39,304 nt of DNA from Methylomonas koyamae (GTDB taxonomy: Bacteria; Pseudomonadota; Gammaproteobacteria; Methylococcales; Methylomonadaceae), in contig NZ_LUUK01000004.1 in NCBI RefSeq assembly GCF_001644025.1, forward strand, positions 1 to 39,304, written 5' to 3'. The position numbers and the translations under genes are program-made. Below, piece by piece: positions 14,860-23,528 of this stretch. Below the pieces are notes generated by a model. The model had not been told where the DNA came from. It made no database searches and worked only from the letters and a program-made list of their open reading frames with translations. Within the stretch, counting starts at the first letter, position 1; the number at the start of each line of letters is the position of its first letter.

Positions 14860-15983
14860 GACGATGGCTCGTGTTTCTGGTGTTGATCTCTGCCAGTTTT
14901 GCCGCCTCGGCGCACAAGGCGAGCGATGCGTATTTGAGCTTGACCTGGAATGGGGAACGCTGGGTTGGCCGCTGGGACATGGCGTTACGCGACTTGCAGG
15001 AAGCGGTTGGTCTGGATCAGGACGATGACGGCCGCATTACCTGGCGGGAGTTGCGCGAGCGCGGCGATGCCGTCGCGGCACATGCGCTAAGCCGTTTGGA
15101 CATCAGCGGCGACGGCCGGGCCTGTCGCTTGGGCAGCGAGGGTTTGCGGGTCGACGAGCACAGCGACGGCGGTTACGCGGTACTGGATTTTCGGGCGGAT
15201 TGTCCGGCGACCGTGCGGCAATTGATGGTCGATTACCGCTGGTTTTTCGAGTTCGACGCGCGCCATCGCGGATTGTTTAGTTTGGTTGGGCCTAGCGGCG
15301 CGCGTAGTGCGGTGTTTAGTCCCGAGCAACCGACGCAGACCTTCGAGCTTGCCGGCAAAGGTGGCGTCTGGCCTGAGCTGGCGGCGTTTGTCCAAGAGGG
15401 GATGACGCACATCTGGGCCGGCTACGATCATCTGCTGTTTTTGTTGAGTTTGCTGTTGCCGGCGGCGTTGGCGCGCGACGGTTTGACCTGGCGGCGCAAG
15501 GCGAATCTCGCCGAAATTGGTACCGATGTGTTGGCGGTGGTGACGGCGTTTACGCTGGCCCACTCGCTGACGCTGGCGTTGACGGTTTGGCAATATTTGG
15601 CGCTGCCTAGTCGTTGGGTCGAAGCGGCGATTGCCGCTTCGGTGGCGGTCGCCGCGCTGAACAACATCTATGCCTGGTTTACCGAACGCCGGGTGTGGTT
15701 GGCCTTTGGTTTCGGATTGATTCACGGCATGGGCATCGCCGGCGTGCTGTTGGATCTGGCGTTGCCGAAATCCGGGCAAGCGTTGGCCTTGCTGGGGTTT
15801 AATCTCGGCGTCGAGTTGGGGCAATTGGCGATTATCGCGGTCGCTTTGCCATTGATTTATTGGGGTAGCCGGCAGCGCTATTATCCGGTTTGGGTCTTGA
15901 AATACGGCTCGACCGGTATTGTAGGGCTAGCGCTGATTTGGTTGGTCGAGCGCGGTTTGGATGTGGCGATATTGCCGAGTTGA
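14856..15983 (+). CDS. HupE/UreJ-2 family membrane protein with N-terminal EF-hand domain
   Basis: A 375-residue protein. GTG 14856 is preceded by GGGAGG (14845-14850) and overlaps the TPR gene stop. Residues 1-19 are a signal peptide; cleavage after ASA would leave His20 as the first residue. The extracytoplasmic domain (~20-175) carries a canonical EF-hand loop, DQDDDGRITWRE at 54-65, and a degenerate second loop at 82-87 (DISGDG). The C-terminal half has about six or seven membrane helices and the HX5DH signature of HupE/UreJ nickel permeases (His185, Asp191, His192), plus AHSL and IHGMGIAG histidines in later helices. HupE/UreJ proteins move Ni or are suspected metal transporters; the substrate of the HupE_UreJ_2 branch is not known. 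Confidence 0.85.
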   Translation: MRRWLVFLVLISASFAASAHKASDAYLSLTWNGERWVGRWDMALRDLQEAVGLDQDDDGRITWRELRERGDAVAAHALSRLDISGDGRACRLGSEGLRVDEHSDGGYAVLDFRADCPATVRQLMVDYRWFFEFDARHRGLFSLVGPSGARSAVFSPEQPTQTFELAGKGGVWPELAAFVQEGMTHIWAGYDHLLFLLSLLLPAALARDGLTWRRKANLAEIGTDVLAVVTAFTLAHSLTLALTVWQYLALPSRWVEAAIAASVAVAALNNIYAWFTERRVWLAFGFGLIHGMGIAGVLLDLALPKSGQALALLGFNLGVELGQLAIIAVALPLIYWGSRQRYYPVWVLKYGSTGIVGLALIWLVERGLDVAILPS

Positions 15984-16086
15984 CCAAGTCGCGATTGTCG
16001 TCGGAGGAACTGGGTATGTCGTTGGGAACCGGTTGAGGTCGGAAATCGATTCGTAATCTTGGCGTAAAGCAGCCGCGCGGATTCGA

Positions 16087-16938
16087 TTAGGTTTTAACTT
16101 CGATGACCAGATTTTTTTGCGGCGACTGCGGCGGGATGGGGTGGGTGGCATTGGGATACCACGCCAGGATTTGCTTCACATAGTTCTGAGTTTCGGCATA
16201 AGGCGGAATGCCCTTATAGCGCTCGACGGCTTTCTCGCCGGCATTGTATGCGGCCAGAACCAGATCGACCTTGCCTTCGAAATGGCGCAACAGCCAATGC
16301 AGATAAGCCGTGCCGCCCTTGATGTTTTGCACCGGATTCCAGGCATCCTTGATGCCGAAGCGCTCCGCAGTTTCGGGTATCAATTGCATCAGACCCTGGG
16401 CGTTTTTGCCGGACAGCGCGGTCGGATTGAACGCCGATTCGGCTTTGATGACCGCCATCACCAATTGCGGGTCGATGCCGTAGACTGGCGCGATTTGATT
16501 GACCCAGGCCTCGACGATTTGCCGGTTGGGGTTGTTGTCGGTTACCGTCACCGTCACGACCGGTTCCGGGTGGCAGGCTGGGTCTTCGGTGGCCGGAGCG
16601 TCGCCGAAGCGGCTCAACATGGTTTGAGCGTGATGGTCGCCGCGGTCGGCGGCTTGTTTGAACCAGTGACTGGCCAGCGGCAGATCCCGTTTGACGCCGC
16701 GGCCGTTGAAATACATAAAGCCCAAACCGTAAGCCGATTCGCTATCGCCGGCCAACGCGGCCTTGCAATACATTTCGAAAGCTAATCCGTAATCTTGTTT
16801 GATGCCGCGGCCGTGTTCGAAATCGGCGGCGGTTTGGCGCAACTGCGCCAAGTTTAACGGAGCGGCGATATCGGCGACGGATGGCGTAGCGGTGGCAAGG
16901 AGCAGGCCTATCAGCGGAAAATATTTCAGGTTCATCAT
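16087..16938 (-). CDS. Sel1-repeat lytic transglycosylase (SLT domain, periplasmic)
   Basis: A 283-residue peptidoglycan hydrolase. The start is the first of two adjacent ATGs (16938/16935). The signal peptide covers residues 1-22 (LIGLLLATATPSVA), without a lipobox Cys, so the protein is expected to be soluble in the periplasm. Residues ~35-105 contain two Sel1-like repeats (AYGLGFMYFNGRGVKRDLPLA and neighbours). The C-terminal SLT domain (~140-262) has catalytic Glu167 in IKAESAFNP, then QGLMQLIPETA and LAAYNAGEKAV, the three family-1 transglycosylase motifs. It would cleave the MurNAc-GlcNAc bond to form anhydromuropeptides. It is monocistronic and has a long leader with hairpins upstream. 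Confidence 0.9.
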   Translation of the reverse strand: MMNLKYFPLIGLLLATATPSVADIAAPLNLAQLRQTAADFEHGRGIKQDYGLAFEMYCKAALAGDSESAYGLGFMYFNGRGVKRDLPLASHWFKQAADRGDHHAQTMLSRFGDAPATEDPACHPEPVVTVTVTDNNPNRQIVEAWVNQIAPVYGIDPQLVMAVIKAESAFNPTALSGKNAQGLMQLIPETAERFGIKDAWNPVQNIKGGTAYLHWLLRHFEGKVDLVLAAYNAGEKAVERYKGIPPYAETQNYVKQILAWYPNATHPIPPQSPQKNLVIEVKT

Positions 16939-16985
16939 GTTCTCGTTCTGTATTGCTGAGACTGGGCTTTCACAAACCCGGCCGG

Positions 16986-17005
16986 AAAAGAACGGTATCC
17001 GTTCT
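16986..17005 (-). terminator. Intrinsic-terminator-like hairpin in the leader of the lytic transglycosylase
   Basis: Read on the minus strand, AGAACGG, a 3-base loop (ATA) and CCGTTCT are followed by a further TTT. It lies 48 bases before the start codon at 16938, inside the probable mRNA leader, so it could act as an attenuator or end a short upstream RNA. Confidence 0.5.
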
Positions 17006-17461
17006 CCAAGCTTCCAGCTACCGTATACATGGCAAGTGCTTAATCGCCCGAAAGGCTGCATCGCCTGCAATGGCCGATCTTACAAAATCGTAAGGTCGCG
17101 CTTGAAATGGCTATTGATCCGTCTAGTATTAATCTCAGCGTGAGAACCAGTTCAAGTTTTTCGTACTATATCGAGCGGCTATCTCGCTTGACATTGCCCA
17201 GATGGGCAGGTTTACGGTCGAAACTATACCACACGGCGATTCTCGGCGGAATTGCGCGGCGATGGTCGGGACCGGTGTAAACTAGCCTCGATTAGGCTAG
17301 TCGCGGCAGGCTGCACAAGGCTTAGGCAAGTGTTCGACTGAACGTTAGGGTTAGTTCGGCAGTCGTCGATATTGTCGATCGGCCAACAGTTTTTCGGGTT
17401 TTTCAGGATGGGTCCGTGATCGGAGCGTGGGCCTTAGGAGTGTTGTTGCCGCCAACTGACC
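17006..17461. other. Long structured intergenic region, no supported gene
   Basis: About 450 bases with no convincing ORF. It contains several inverted repeats: a 9-bp stem (one G-U pair) CGATCTTAC/GTAAGGTCG around 17075-17098; TGCCCA-GA-TGGGCA at 17195-17208, directly after a TTGACA at 17188-17193; and ACTAGCCT/AGGCTAGT at 17281-17301. On the minus strand TATAGT near 17228-17223 could be a -10 for the transglycosylase leader. I compared it by eye with 6S RNA, RNase P RNA, SRP RNA and common riboswitches and saw no match. Confidence 0.4.
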
Positions 17462-17500
17462 ATCCCTTGCCGCTCGGCATGGAGCCTCGCGGCAAGGGAT
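17462..17500. terminator. 11-bp perfect stem downstream of the 65-residue protein gene
   Basis: ATCCCTTGCCG (17462-17472) and CGGCAAGGGAT (17490-17500) pair perfectly with a 17-base loop. It lies 6 bases beyond the stop of the minus-strand gene at 17507, so it probably marks that transcript's 3' end. There is no T-run on the minus side; the plus side is followed by a T-rich stretch. Confidence 0.5.
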
Positions 17501-17506
17501 TCATTT

Positions 17507-17704
17507 CTATAAGTTTTTCAGCAGTCGCCGCACCAGGTTGCGAATCGGCATGTTTTGTTGGCGGTAATCCTGGAATAAGCGTTCGATGTCGACCGGATTG
17601 AGGTATACGTAAGCTCCGTAACCGGTTTGAGCGATAAACTCGCCGCTCAAGTTGTCCATAAAGGTAGTCAGTGCAATGCTGTTGGGGTGGTTGACGGTGT
17701 TCAT
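17507..17704 (-). CDS. Small orphan protein (65 aa) behind a sigma-54 promoter
   Basis: Not recognised. ATG 17704 has GGGAGA about 6-7 bases upstream, and the 65-residue product is compact: an N-terminal polar stretch, then FMDNLSGEFIAQTGYGAYVY, DIERLFQDYRQQN and a basic C-terminal helix (RNLVRRLLKNL). There are no cysteines, no signal peptide and no membrane segment. Length and charge fit a small regulatory or adaptor protein; no function is claimed. The longer in-frame extension to 17899 is rejected because the binding site and the predicted promoter (17755-17740) both lie inside it. The upstream 188 bases are much more AT-rich than the surroundings. Divergent from the DUF167 gene. Confidence 0.75.
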   Translation of the reverse strand: MNTVNHPNSIALTTFMDNLSGEFIAQTGYGAYVYLNPVDIERLFQDYRQQNMPIRNLVRRLLKNL

Positions 17705-17739
17705 GGCGGTTCTCCCGATAGATGTTTTGTTTTTATATA

Positions 17740-17755
17740 AGCGGTTCGCGTGCCA
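17740..17755 (-). promoter_or_regulatory. Sigma-54 (RpoN) promoter upstream of the 65-residue protein gene
   Basis: On the minus strand the sequence reads TGGCACG-CGAA-CCGCT. The -24 half TGGCACG is a perfect match to consensus, and GG and GC are separated by exactly 10 bases. The -12 half matches in GC and the flanking T. Predicted start near 17729, 25 bases before the ATG. Confidence 0.7.
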
Positions 17756-17892
17756 TAAATAAATAGTTATTATAAAACAAAGAGTTGTTTTTATTTTGCG
17801 GGTTGCGTCATTTTGTTGTCGGAGTGTTTTGTTAGAATTCGCGACGACATGACGTACATTTACGCTATATCGTGGCGATAACGAAGGGCTAC

Positions 17893-18267
17893 ATGGCAAA
17901 TCCGAAAATTAAGAATCCGCGAGGCCAAGGCGGGGTTGGAGATCAGGGGCGGCCGGGACCGGTGTCGTTTTGCGCTTGGGACGGGGATGTCTTGGTGTTG
18001 AACGTACTTGGCACGCCGAGCGCCAAGCGCGATGTCATCGGCAAACCCAAGGGGGCTCAACTGAAAATCAGCGTTACCGCGACACCGGAGGACGGCAAGG
18101 CTACCGACCATATGGTTCGGTTTTTGGCCAGGGAGTTTGGCGTGACGATCAAGGATATCCAAGTCGTGTTCGGTCAGTATCACATCAACAAGCAACTGCG
18201 AATCCGGATGCCGAAGCGTTTGCCGCCGGTCGTCGAAGCGGAGTTGGCGGCTTCGGCAAGCCGCTAG
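17893..18267 (+). CDS. DUF167 (UPF0235, YggU-like) protein
   Basis: A 124-residue small cytoplasmic protein of unknown function. The DUF167 fold is recognisable: CAWDGDVLVLNVLGTPSAKRD, then GAQLKISVTATPEDGKATDHMVRFLAREFGV and KDIQVVFGQYHINKQLRI, where the family's usual GxxSRxK reads GQYHINK, a departure at the conserved basic loop. ATG 17893 with GAAGGG 4 bases upstream is preferred to GTG 17872. The N-terminal ~25 residues (Gly/Pro/Arg-rich, NPRGQGGVGDQGRPGP) extend beyond the usual ~95-residue domain. The last codons contain a hairpin (GCGGCTT CGGC AAGCCGC) that runs into the stop and may help end transcription before gatB. In many proteobacteria this gene lies near proC/yggT; here it does not. 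Confidence 0.8.
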   Translation: MANPKIKNPRGQGGVGDQGRPGPVSFCAWDGDVLVLNVLGTPSAKRDVIGKPKGAQLKISVTATPEDGKATDHMVRFLAREFGVTIKDIQVVFGQYHINKQLRIRMPKRLPPVVEAELAASASR

Positions 18268-18383
18268 TCATTCCGCTGCGAGCCGGGCTTGGAGAGCCGG
18301 CGTCATTTCGGGTCATTGCCGCCGAAAGGTCGGAAGCGCTGAGCCGGACAAAACCGCTTCGGTAAATGCCCGCTATGACGGTT

Positions 18384-19820
18384 TTAATCCTTTAATTTGG
18401 CAACCAACATTTTATTCACTTCTGCGGGGTTGGCCTTGCCTTGGGTTTCTTTCATGATTTGGCCGACCAGCGCCATCAGCGCCTTGTCTTTGCCGGCCCG
18501 GTATTGTTCGACCGGTACCGGATTGGCGGCGATGACCTTGTCGACGATGGCTTCGATGGCGCCGGTATCGGTGATTTGCTTCAAGCCTTCCTGTTCGATG
18601 ATTTGATCCGCCGTTGCGCTGCCGTTCCAGAGTTTGTCGAACACCTGCTTGGCGGTCTTGCCGGAAATGGTGTTGTCGGCAATGCGTTTCAATAGGCCAG
18701 CCAAGCGTTCGGCGCTGACCGGGCAGGCGTCGATTTCCAAGCTGGCTTTGTTCAATGCGCCGAGCACGTCGCCGGTTAACCAATTCGCAGCCAACTTGGC
18801 TTCCCCGGATTCGGCCGCGACTTGTTCGAAGAAGTCGGCCAATTCGCGCGATGAGGTCAGCGTGGCGGCGCTTTCCGCATCCAGCGCGTATTGCTCGATG
18901 AAACGGTACTTTTTGGCGCCTGGCAATTCCGGCAACGTGGCGCGAATTTCAGCCTTCAGGGCTTCCTCGACGATCACCGGCAACAAGTCCGGGTCTGGGA
19001 AGTAACGGTAATCGTTGGCTTCTTCCTTGCTACGCATCGAGCGGGTTTCGTCTTTGTTGGCGTCGTACAAGCGGGTTTCTTGGACCACTTTGCCGCCGGC
19101 TTCGATGATGTCGATTTGTCGCTCGATTTCGTGATTGATGGCTTTTTCGACAAACTTGAACGAATTGATGTTCTTGATTTCGGCACGGGTCCCGAATTCG
19201 GCTTGGCCTTTGGGGCGAACCGAAACGTTGGCGTCGCAGCGAAACGAGCCTTCCTGCATATTACCGTCGCAGATTTCCAGATAACGTACTAGCTCGTGTA
19301 GTTTGCGCATATAGGCCACCGCTTCCTTGGCGGAACGCATGTCCGGCTCGGAGACGATTTCCAGTAGCGGCGTGCCGGCGCGGTTCAGGTCGATGCCGGT
19401 CAGGCCGTGAAAATCTTCGTGCAGCGATTTGCCGGCGTCTTCTTCCAAGTGGGCCCGGGTGATGCCGATGCGTTTGGTTTCGCCGTCGACTTCGATATCC
19501 AGATGGCCGTTGCCGACAATCGGTCGTTCGAATTGGCTGATTTGATAGCCTTTCGGCAGGTCGGGGTAGAAATAGTTTTTGCGAGCGAAGATCGAGTGCG
19601 GTGCGATTTCGGCATCAATAGCCAGGCCGAAGGTTACCGCCTTGCGTACCGCGTCTTCGTTCAATACCGGCAATACGCCGGGTAGTCCCAAATCCACCGC
19701 GCAAGCCTGGGTGTTGGGTCCGGCGCCGTAGGCAGTCGCCGCGCCGGAAAAGATTTTCGATTTCGTAGAGAGTTGGGTGTGGATTTCCAAGCCGATGACG
19801 GCTTCCCATTGTGAGCTCAT
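18384..19820 (-). CDS. gatB: Asp-tRNA(Asn)/Glu-tRNA(Gln) amidotransferase subunit B
   Basis: A 478-residue GatB, full length for the family. It phosphorylates Glu-tRNA(Gln) or Asp-tRNA(Asn) in the GatCAB complex. Seen: N-terminal [22 protein letters not shown], the [14 protein letters not shown] and [14 protein letters not shown] segments of the kinase pocket, [16 protein letters not shown], the [13 protein letters not shown] signature, and the C-terminal YqeY-like tail domain from ~330 ([15 protein letters not shown] at the end). ATG 19820 has AAAGGA 7 bases upstream; longer in-frame starts to 20084 run into the Uma2 gene. It is separated from gatA by a Uma2 gene. Organisms with GatCAB usually lack AsnRS or GlnRS; which tRNA is served here cannot be told. 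Confidence 0.96.
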   Translation of the reverse strand: MSSQWEAVIGLEIHTQLSTKSKIFSGAATAYGAGPNTQACAVDLGLPGVLPVLNEDAVRKAVTFGLAIDAEIAPHSIFARKNYFYPDLPKGYQISQFERPIVGNGHLDIEVDGETKRIGITRAHLEEDAGKSLHEDFHGLTGIDLNRAGTPLLEIVSEPDMRSAKEAVAYMRKLHELVRYLEICDGNMQEGSFRCDANVSVRPKGQAEFGTRAEIKNINSFKFVEKAINHEIERQIDIIEAGGKVVQETRLYDANKDETRSMRSKEEANDYRYFPDPDLLPVIVEEALKAEIRATLPELPGAKKYRFIEQYALDAESAATLTSSRELADFFEQVAAESGEAKLAANWLTGDVLGALNKASLEIDACPVSAERLAGLLKRIADNTISGKTAKQVFDKLWNGSATADQIIEQEGLKQITDTGAIEAIVDKVIAANPVPVEQYRAGKDKALMALVGQIMKETQGKANPAEVNKMLVAKLKD

Positions 19821-19837
19821 GTTGCTTTCCTTTAAAA

Positions 19838-20440
19838 CTATTCGGCAAAAACGTCGTTCAGGTCGATTTGCAGGTCGGGGAATAAATAGGGGATGGCAAT
19901 CTCGTCGCCGGCGTGCATGGCGTGCAGTTGGTATTTTTCGTTCTGATCGAGCACGAATTGATGGACTGCTTGCTCGTAAGGATAAACCGTCCAATATTCC
20001 GTCACGCCGTTTTCCTGATACAGCTGGTATTTCAGACGCAATTCCTTTTGGCTGTTGCCGGGCGATAAAATCTCGATGATCCAATCCGGCGCCCCATCGC
20101 AGCCTTGTTCGGTCAGTTTATCTTTGTCGCAGATCACGCACAGGTCGGGCTGGATGACGCTGAAAACTTCGCGGTCTTGAAGCAAGGATTTACGGCGGTC
20201 GTAGAGTTTGACGTCGAACGGCGCAGGGTAGAGTTTGCAATCCTTGTGCTTAAAGTAGTTGCCAAGGCTGACGGCAAAATTTAGCGATACGCTTTGGTGC
20301 TTTCTGCTCGGCGCCGGCGACATGGCCATGATCTTGCCCTTGATCAGTTCGACCGACTCCTCGAGCTGCCAAGTCAGGTAATCGGCGTAACTATAGGTGC
20401 CGTTAGGATCCAATTGTGATAATTGCGTGATCGGCGCCAT
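19838..20440 (-). CDS. Uma2 family (PD-(D/E)XK-like) protein
   Basis: A 200-residue Uma2/DUF820 protein, a family with a restriction endonuclease-like fold, abundant in cyanobacteria and some proteobacteria, and of unproven activity. The core is intact: Glu31 in ELIKGKI, Asp99 in IQPDLCVI, Glu123 in [11 protein letters not shown], and Lys137 within [17 protein letters not shown], matching the usual E...PD...ExxSP...KxxxY...GVxEYW order. AGGGGG precedes ATG 20440 by 4 bases. It lies between gatA and gatB in the same orientation, 11 bases from gatA, so it is probably co-transcribed. This is not a standard member of a gat operon and may have been inserted there. Confidence 0.85.
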   Translation of the reverse strand: MAPITQLSQLDPNGTYSYADYLTWQLEESVELIKGKIMAMSPAPSRKHQSVSLNFAVSLGNYFKHKDCKLYPAPFDVKLYDRRKSLLQDREVFSVIQPDLCVICDKDKLTEQGCDGAPDWIIEILSPGNSQKELRLKYQLYQENGVTEYWTVYPYEQAVHQFVLDQNEKYQLHAMHAGDEIAIPYLFPDLQIDLNDVFAE

Positions 20441-20451
20441 ATTGCCCCCTG

Positions 20452-21903
20452 TTATTCGAAACCCTTCGGCACTTGATTGTGCCAGTCGGTGACCTGCTGG
20501 TAGCGGTGGCCGACGTTCAACAACTTGGCTTCGCCGAAATAGTTACCGATGATATGCAAGCCAACGGGCAGGCCGGCTATGAACCCGGCCGGAATCGACA
20601 TCGCCGGCAGGCCGGCCAGGTTGATCGCTATCGTGTAAATGTCTTCCAGATACATCTGAATCGGGTCGTCGGTTTTTGAACCGATTTTGAATGCCGTGCT
20701 CGGCGTGACCGGTCCCATCAATACGTCGACTTCGCTAAGAGCGCGTTTGAAATCGTCGCTGATCAATCGGCGCACCTGTTGGGCTTTCAGATAATAGGCG
20801 TCGTAATAGCCGGCCGACAGTGCATAAGTGCCCATCAGAATCCGGCGTTTGACTTCCGCGCCGAAGGCTTCGCCGCGCGAGCGGATGTAGAGGTCGGTCA
20901 AATCGGCTGGGTTTTGGCAGCGGTAGCCGAAGCGCACGCCGTCGTAACGCGACAGGTTGGACGAGCATTCGGCCGAGGCGATCACGTAATAAGCCGGTAT
21001 CGCCAGTTCCAGATTCGGCATGTCCACTTCTTGTACCGTCGCGCCGAGTTTCTGGTATTCGGCGATCGCGGACTGAATCGTCGCCGCGATTTGGCTGTCC
21101 AGTTCGGGGCTGAAAAATTGTTTCGGCAGGCCGATTTTCAAACCTTGCAGGCTGTCGTTCAGACCGGCGCTGTAATCCGGTACCGGCTGGTCGACGCTGG
21201 TGGAGTCCTTGCCGTCGAAACCGGCCATGACCTGCATCAACAAGGCCGCATCTTCGGCGCTACGCGCCATCGGTCCGCCCTGGTCAAGGCTCGAGGCGTA
21301 GGCAATCATGCCGTAGCGCGAAACCCGACCGTAGGTCGGTTTCAAGCCGGTGATGCCGCATAAGGCTGCAGGTTGCCTAATCGAGCCGCCGGTGTCGGTA
21401 CCGGTCGCCGCCGGCGTCAGCCTCGCCGCAACGGCGACCGCCGAACCGCCGGACGAGCCGCCCGGCACCCGTTCGGTATCCCATGGATTGCGAGCCGGGC
21501 CGTAGAAACTGGTTTCGTTGGACGAACCCATCGCGAATTCGTCCATGTTCAACTTACCCAGCATCACCGCGCCAGCCTGATTGAAGCGTTCGACCGCCGT
21601 GGCGTCGTAAGGGGCGATGAAGTTGTCCAGCATTTTCGAGCCGCAACTGGTTTTAACGCCTTGCGTGCAAAAGATGTCTTTTTGGGCGATCGGGATGCCG
21701 GTCAGCGGCGCCGGCGTGCCGGCGGCCAAGCGCCGGTCGGCGGCTTCCGCCTGCTGCAAGGCCAGTTCTTCGCTGACCGTGACGAAGGCGTTCAGGGCTT
21801 GATGTCGTCCGATGCGAGCCAAAAAGACCTGGGTCAATTCGGTGCTGGAAAATTGCTTGCCGCGCAGTCCGGCGGCTAATTCGGTTAGCGATAGCGTGTG
21901 CAT
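20452..21903 (-). CDS. gatA: Asp-tRNA(Asn)/Glu-tRNA(Gln) amidotransferase subunit A
   Basis: A 483-residue amidase-signature glutaminase, full length. It hydrolyses glutamine and passes ammonia to GatB. The Ser-cisSer-Lys triad is present with the family spacing: Lys75 (IAQKD), Ser150 (VPGGSSGGS) and Ser174 ([11 protein letters not shown]). Other hallmarks: [38 protein letters not shown] and the C-terminal [13 protein letters not shown] with PVGLHIIG. It starts at ATG 21903, 9 bases after gatC, and is followed by the Uma2 gene. Confidence 0.96.
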   Translation of the reverse strand: MHTLSLTELAAGLRGKQFSSTELTQVFLARIGRHQALNAFVTVSEELALQQAEAADRRLAAGTPAPLTGIPIAQKDIFCTQGVKTSCGSKMLDNFIAPYDATAVERFNQAGAVMLGKLNMDEFAMGSSNETSFYGPARNPWDTERVPGGSSGGSAVAVAARLTPAATGTDTGGSIRQPAALCGITGLKPTYGRVSRYGMIAYASSLDQGGPMARSAEDAALLMQVMAGFDGKDSTSVDQPVPDYSAGLNDSLQGLKIGLPKQFFSPELDSQIAATIQSAIAEYQKLGATVQEVDMPNLELAIPAYYVIASAECSSNLSRYDGVRFGYRCQNPADLTDLYIRSRGEAFGAEVKRRILMGTYALSAGYYDAYYLKAQQVRRLISDDFKRALSEVDVLMGPVTPSTAFKIGSKTDDPIQMYLEDIYTIAINLAGLPAMSIPAGFIAGLPVGLHIIGNYFGEAKLLNVGHRYQQVTDWHNQVPKGFE

Positions 21904-21912
21904 GGTTCGGAA

Positions 21913-22200
21913 TTATTCGATGACTTTCGGGACCAGATAAAGTCCGGCTTCGGTTTGCGGGGCGATGGCTTGAAAATGCGCTCGTTGGTTGGTCTCGACG
22001 GCGGTATCGGCGCGCAGGCGTTGGGTTTGGTCGAGCGGATGCGCCATCGGAGCGATGCCGGCGGTGTCGGTTTGCCCCATCCGGGTCATTAAATCCAGCA
22101 TGTTGGATAGGTCTTTGGCGTAATGTTCGACCTGCGATTCCTCGATTCCCAAGCGTGCCAGATAGGCGATTTTTTTAACGTCATTAGCCGTTAACGACAT
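21913..22200 (-). CDS. gatC: Asp-tRNA(Asn)/Glu-tRNA(Gln) amidotransferase subunit C
   Basis: A 95-residue GatC, the small subunit that wraps and stabilises GatA and GatB. The usual layout is seen: an N-terminal helix (LTANDVKKIAYLARLGIEE), a middle helix (YAKDLSNMLDLMTRMGQTDT), the MAHPLDQTQRLRADTAVE stretch, and the C-terminal VPKVIE. A GGAG lies about 8 bases before ATG 22200. It is the first gene of the gat unit and is divergent from mreB. Confidence 0.95.
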   Translation of the reverse strand: MSLTANDVKKIAYLARLGIEESQVEHYAKDLSNMLDLMTRMGQTDTAGIAPMAHPLDQTQRLRADTAVETNQRAHFQAIAPQTEAGLYLVPKVIE

Positions 22201-23355
<1,155 letters not shown>

Positions 23356-23381
23356 TCCGCTCGGCGTCTTGTTGTTCGAGG

Positions 23382-23422
23382 GACGGCGTTAACCGGTGAT
23401 GTCGGTTCCCGCCGTCTTTTTT
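23382..23422 (+). terminator. Intrinsic terminator between mreB and mreC
   Basis: GACGGCG (23382-23388) pairs with CGCCGTC (23410-23416), with an inner AACCG/CGGTT stem, followed by six T (23417-23422). This is the classic form of a Rho-independent terminator. Confidence 0.85.
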
Positions 23423-23528
23423 GTTTCAGCGGGTACCGTTCGGCGGTTGCGGATCGTTGGACTGGGCCTGTCGGCAATCCTTTATTTTCCGTCGGGATTG
23501 CCGTTTCAAAATCGCTAGAGGTTTTGCC

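Noticed and set aside
17006..17461. Possible c-di-GMP riboswitch or 6S RNA
   Set aside because: A GAAA-like loop and hairpins are present, but the conserved core sequences of GEMM, 6S, RNase P and SRP RNAs could not be found by eye.
17705..17899. N-terminal extension of the 65-residue protein
   Set aside because: It would contain both the ribosome binding site and the sigma-54 promoter, and its residues are unlike a conserved domain.
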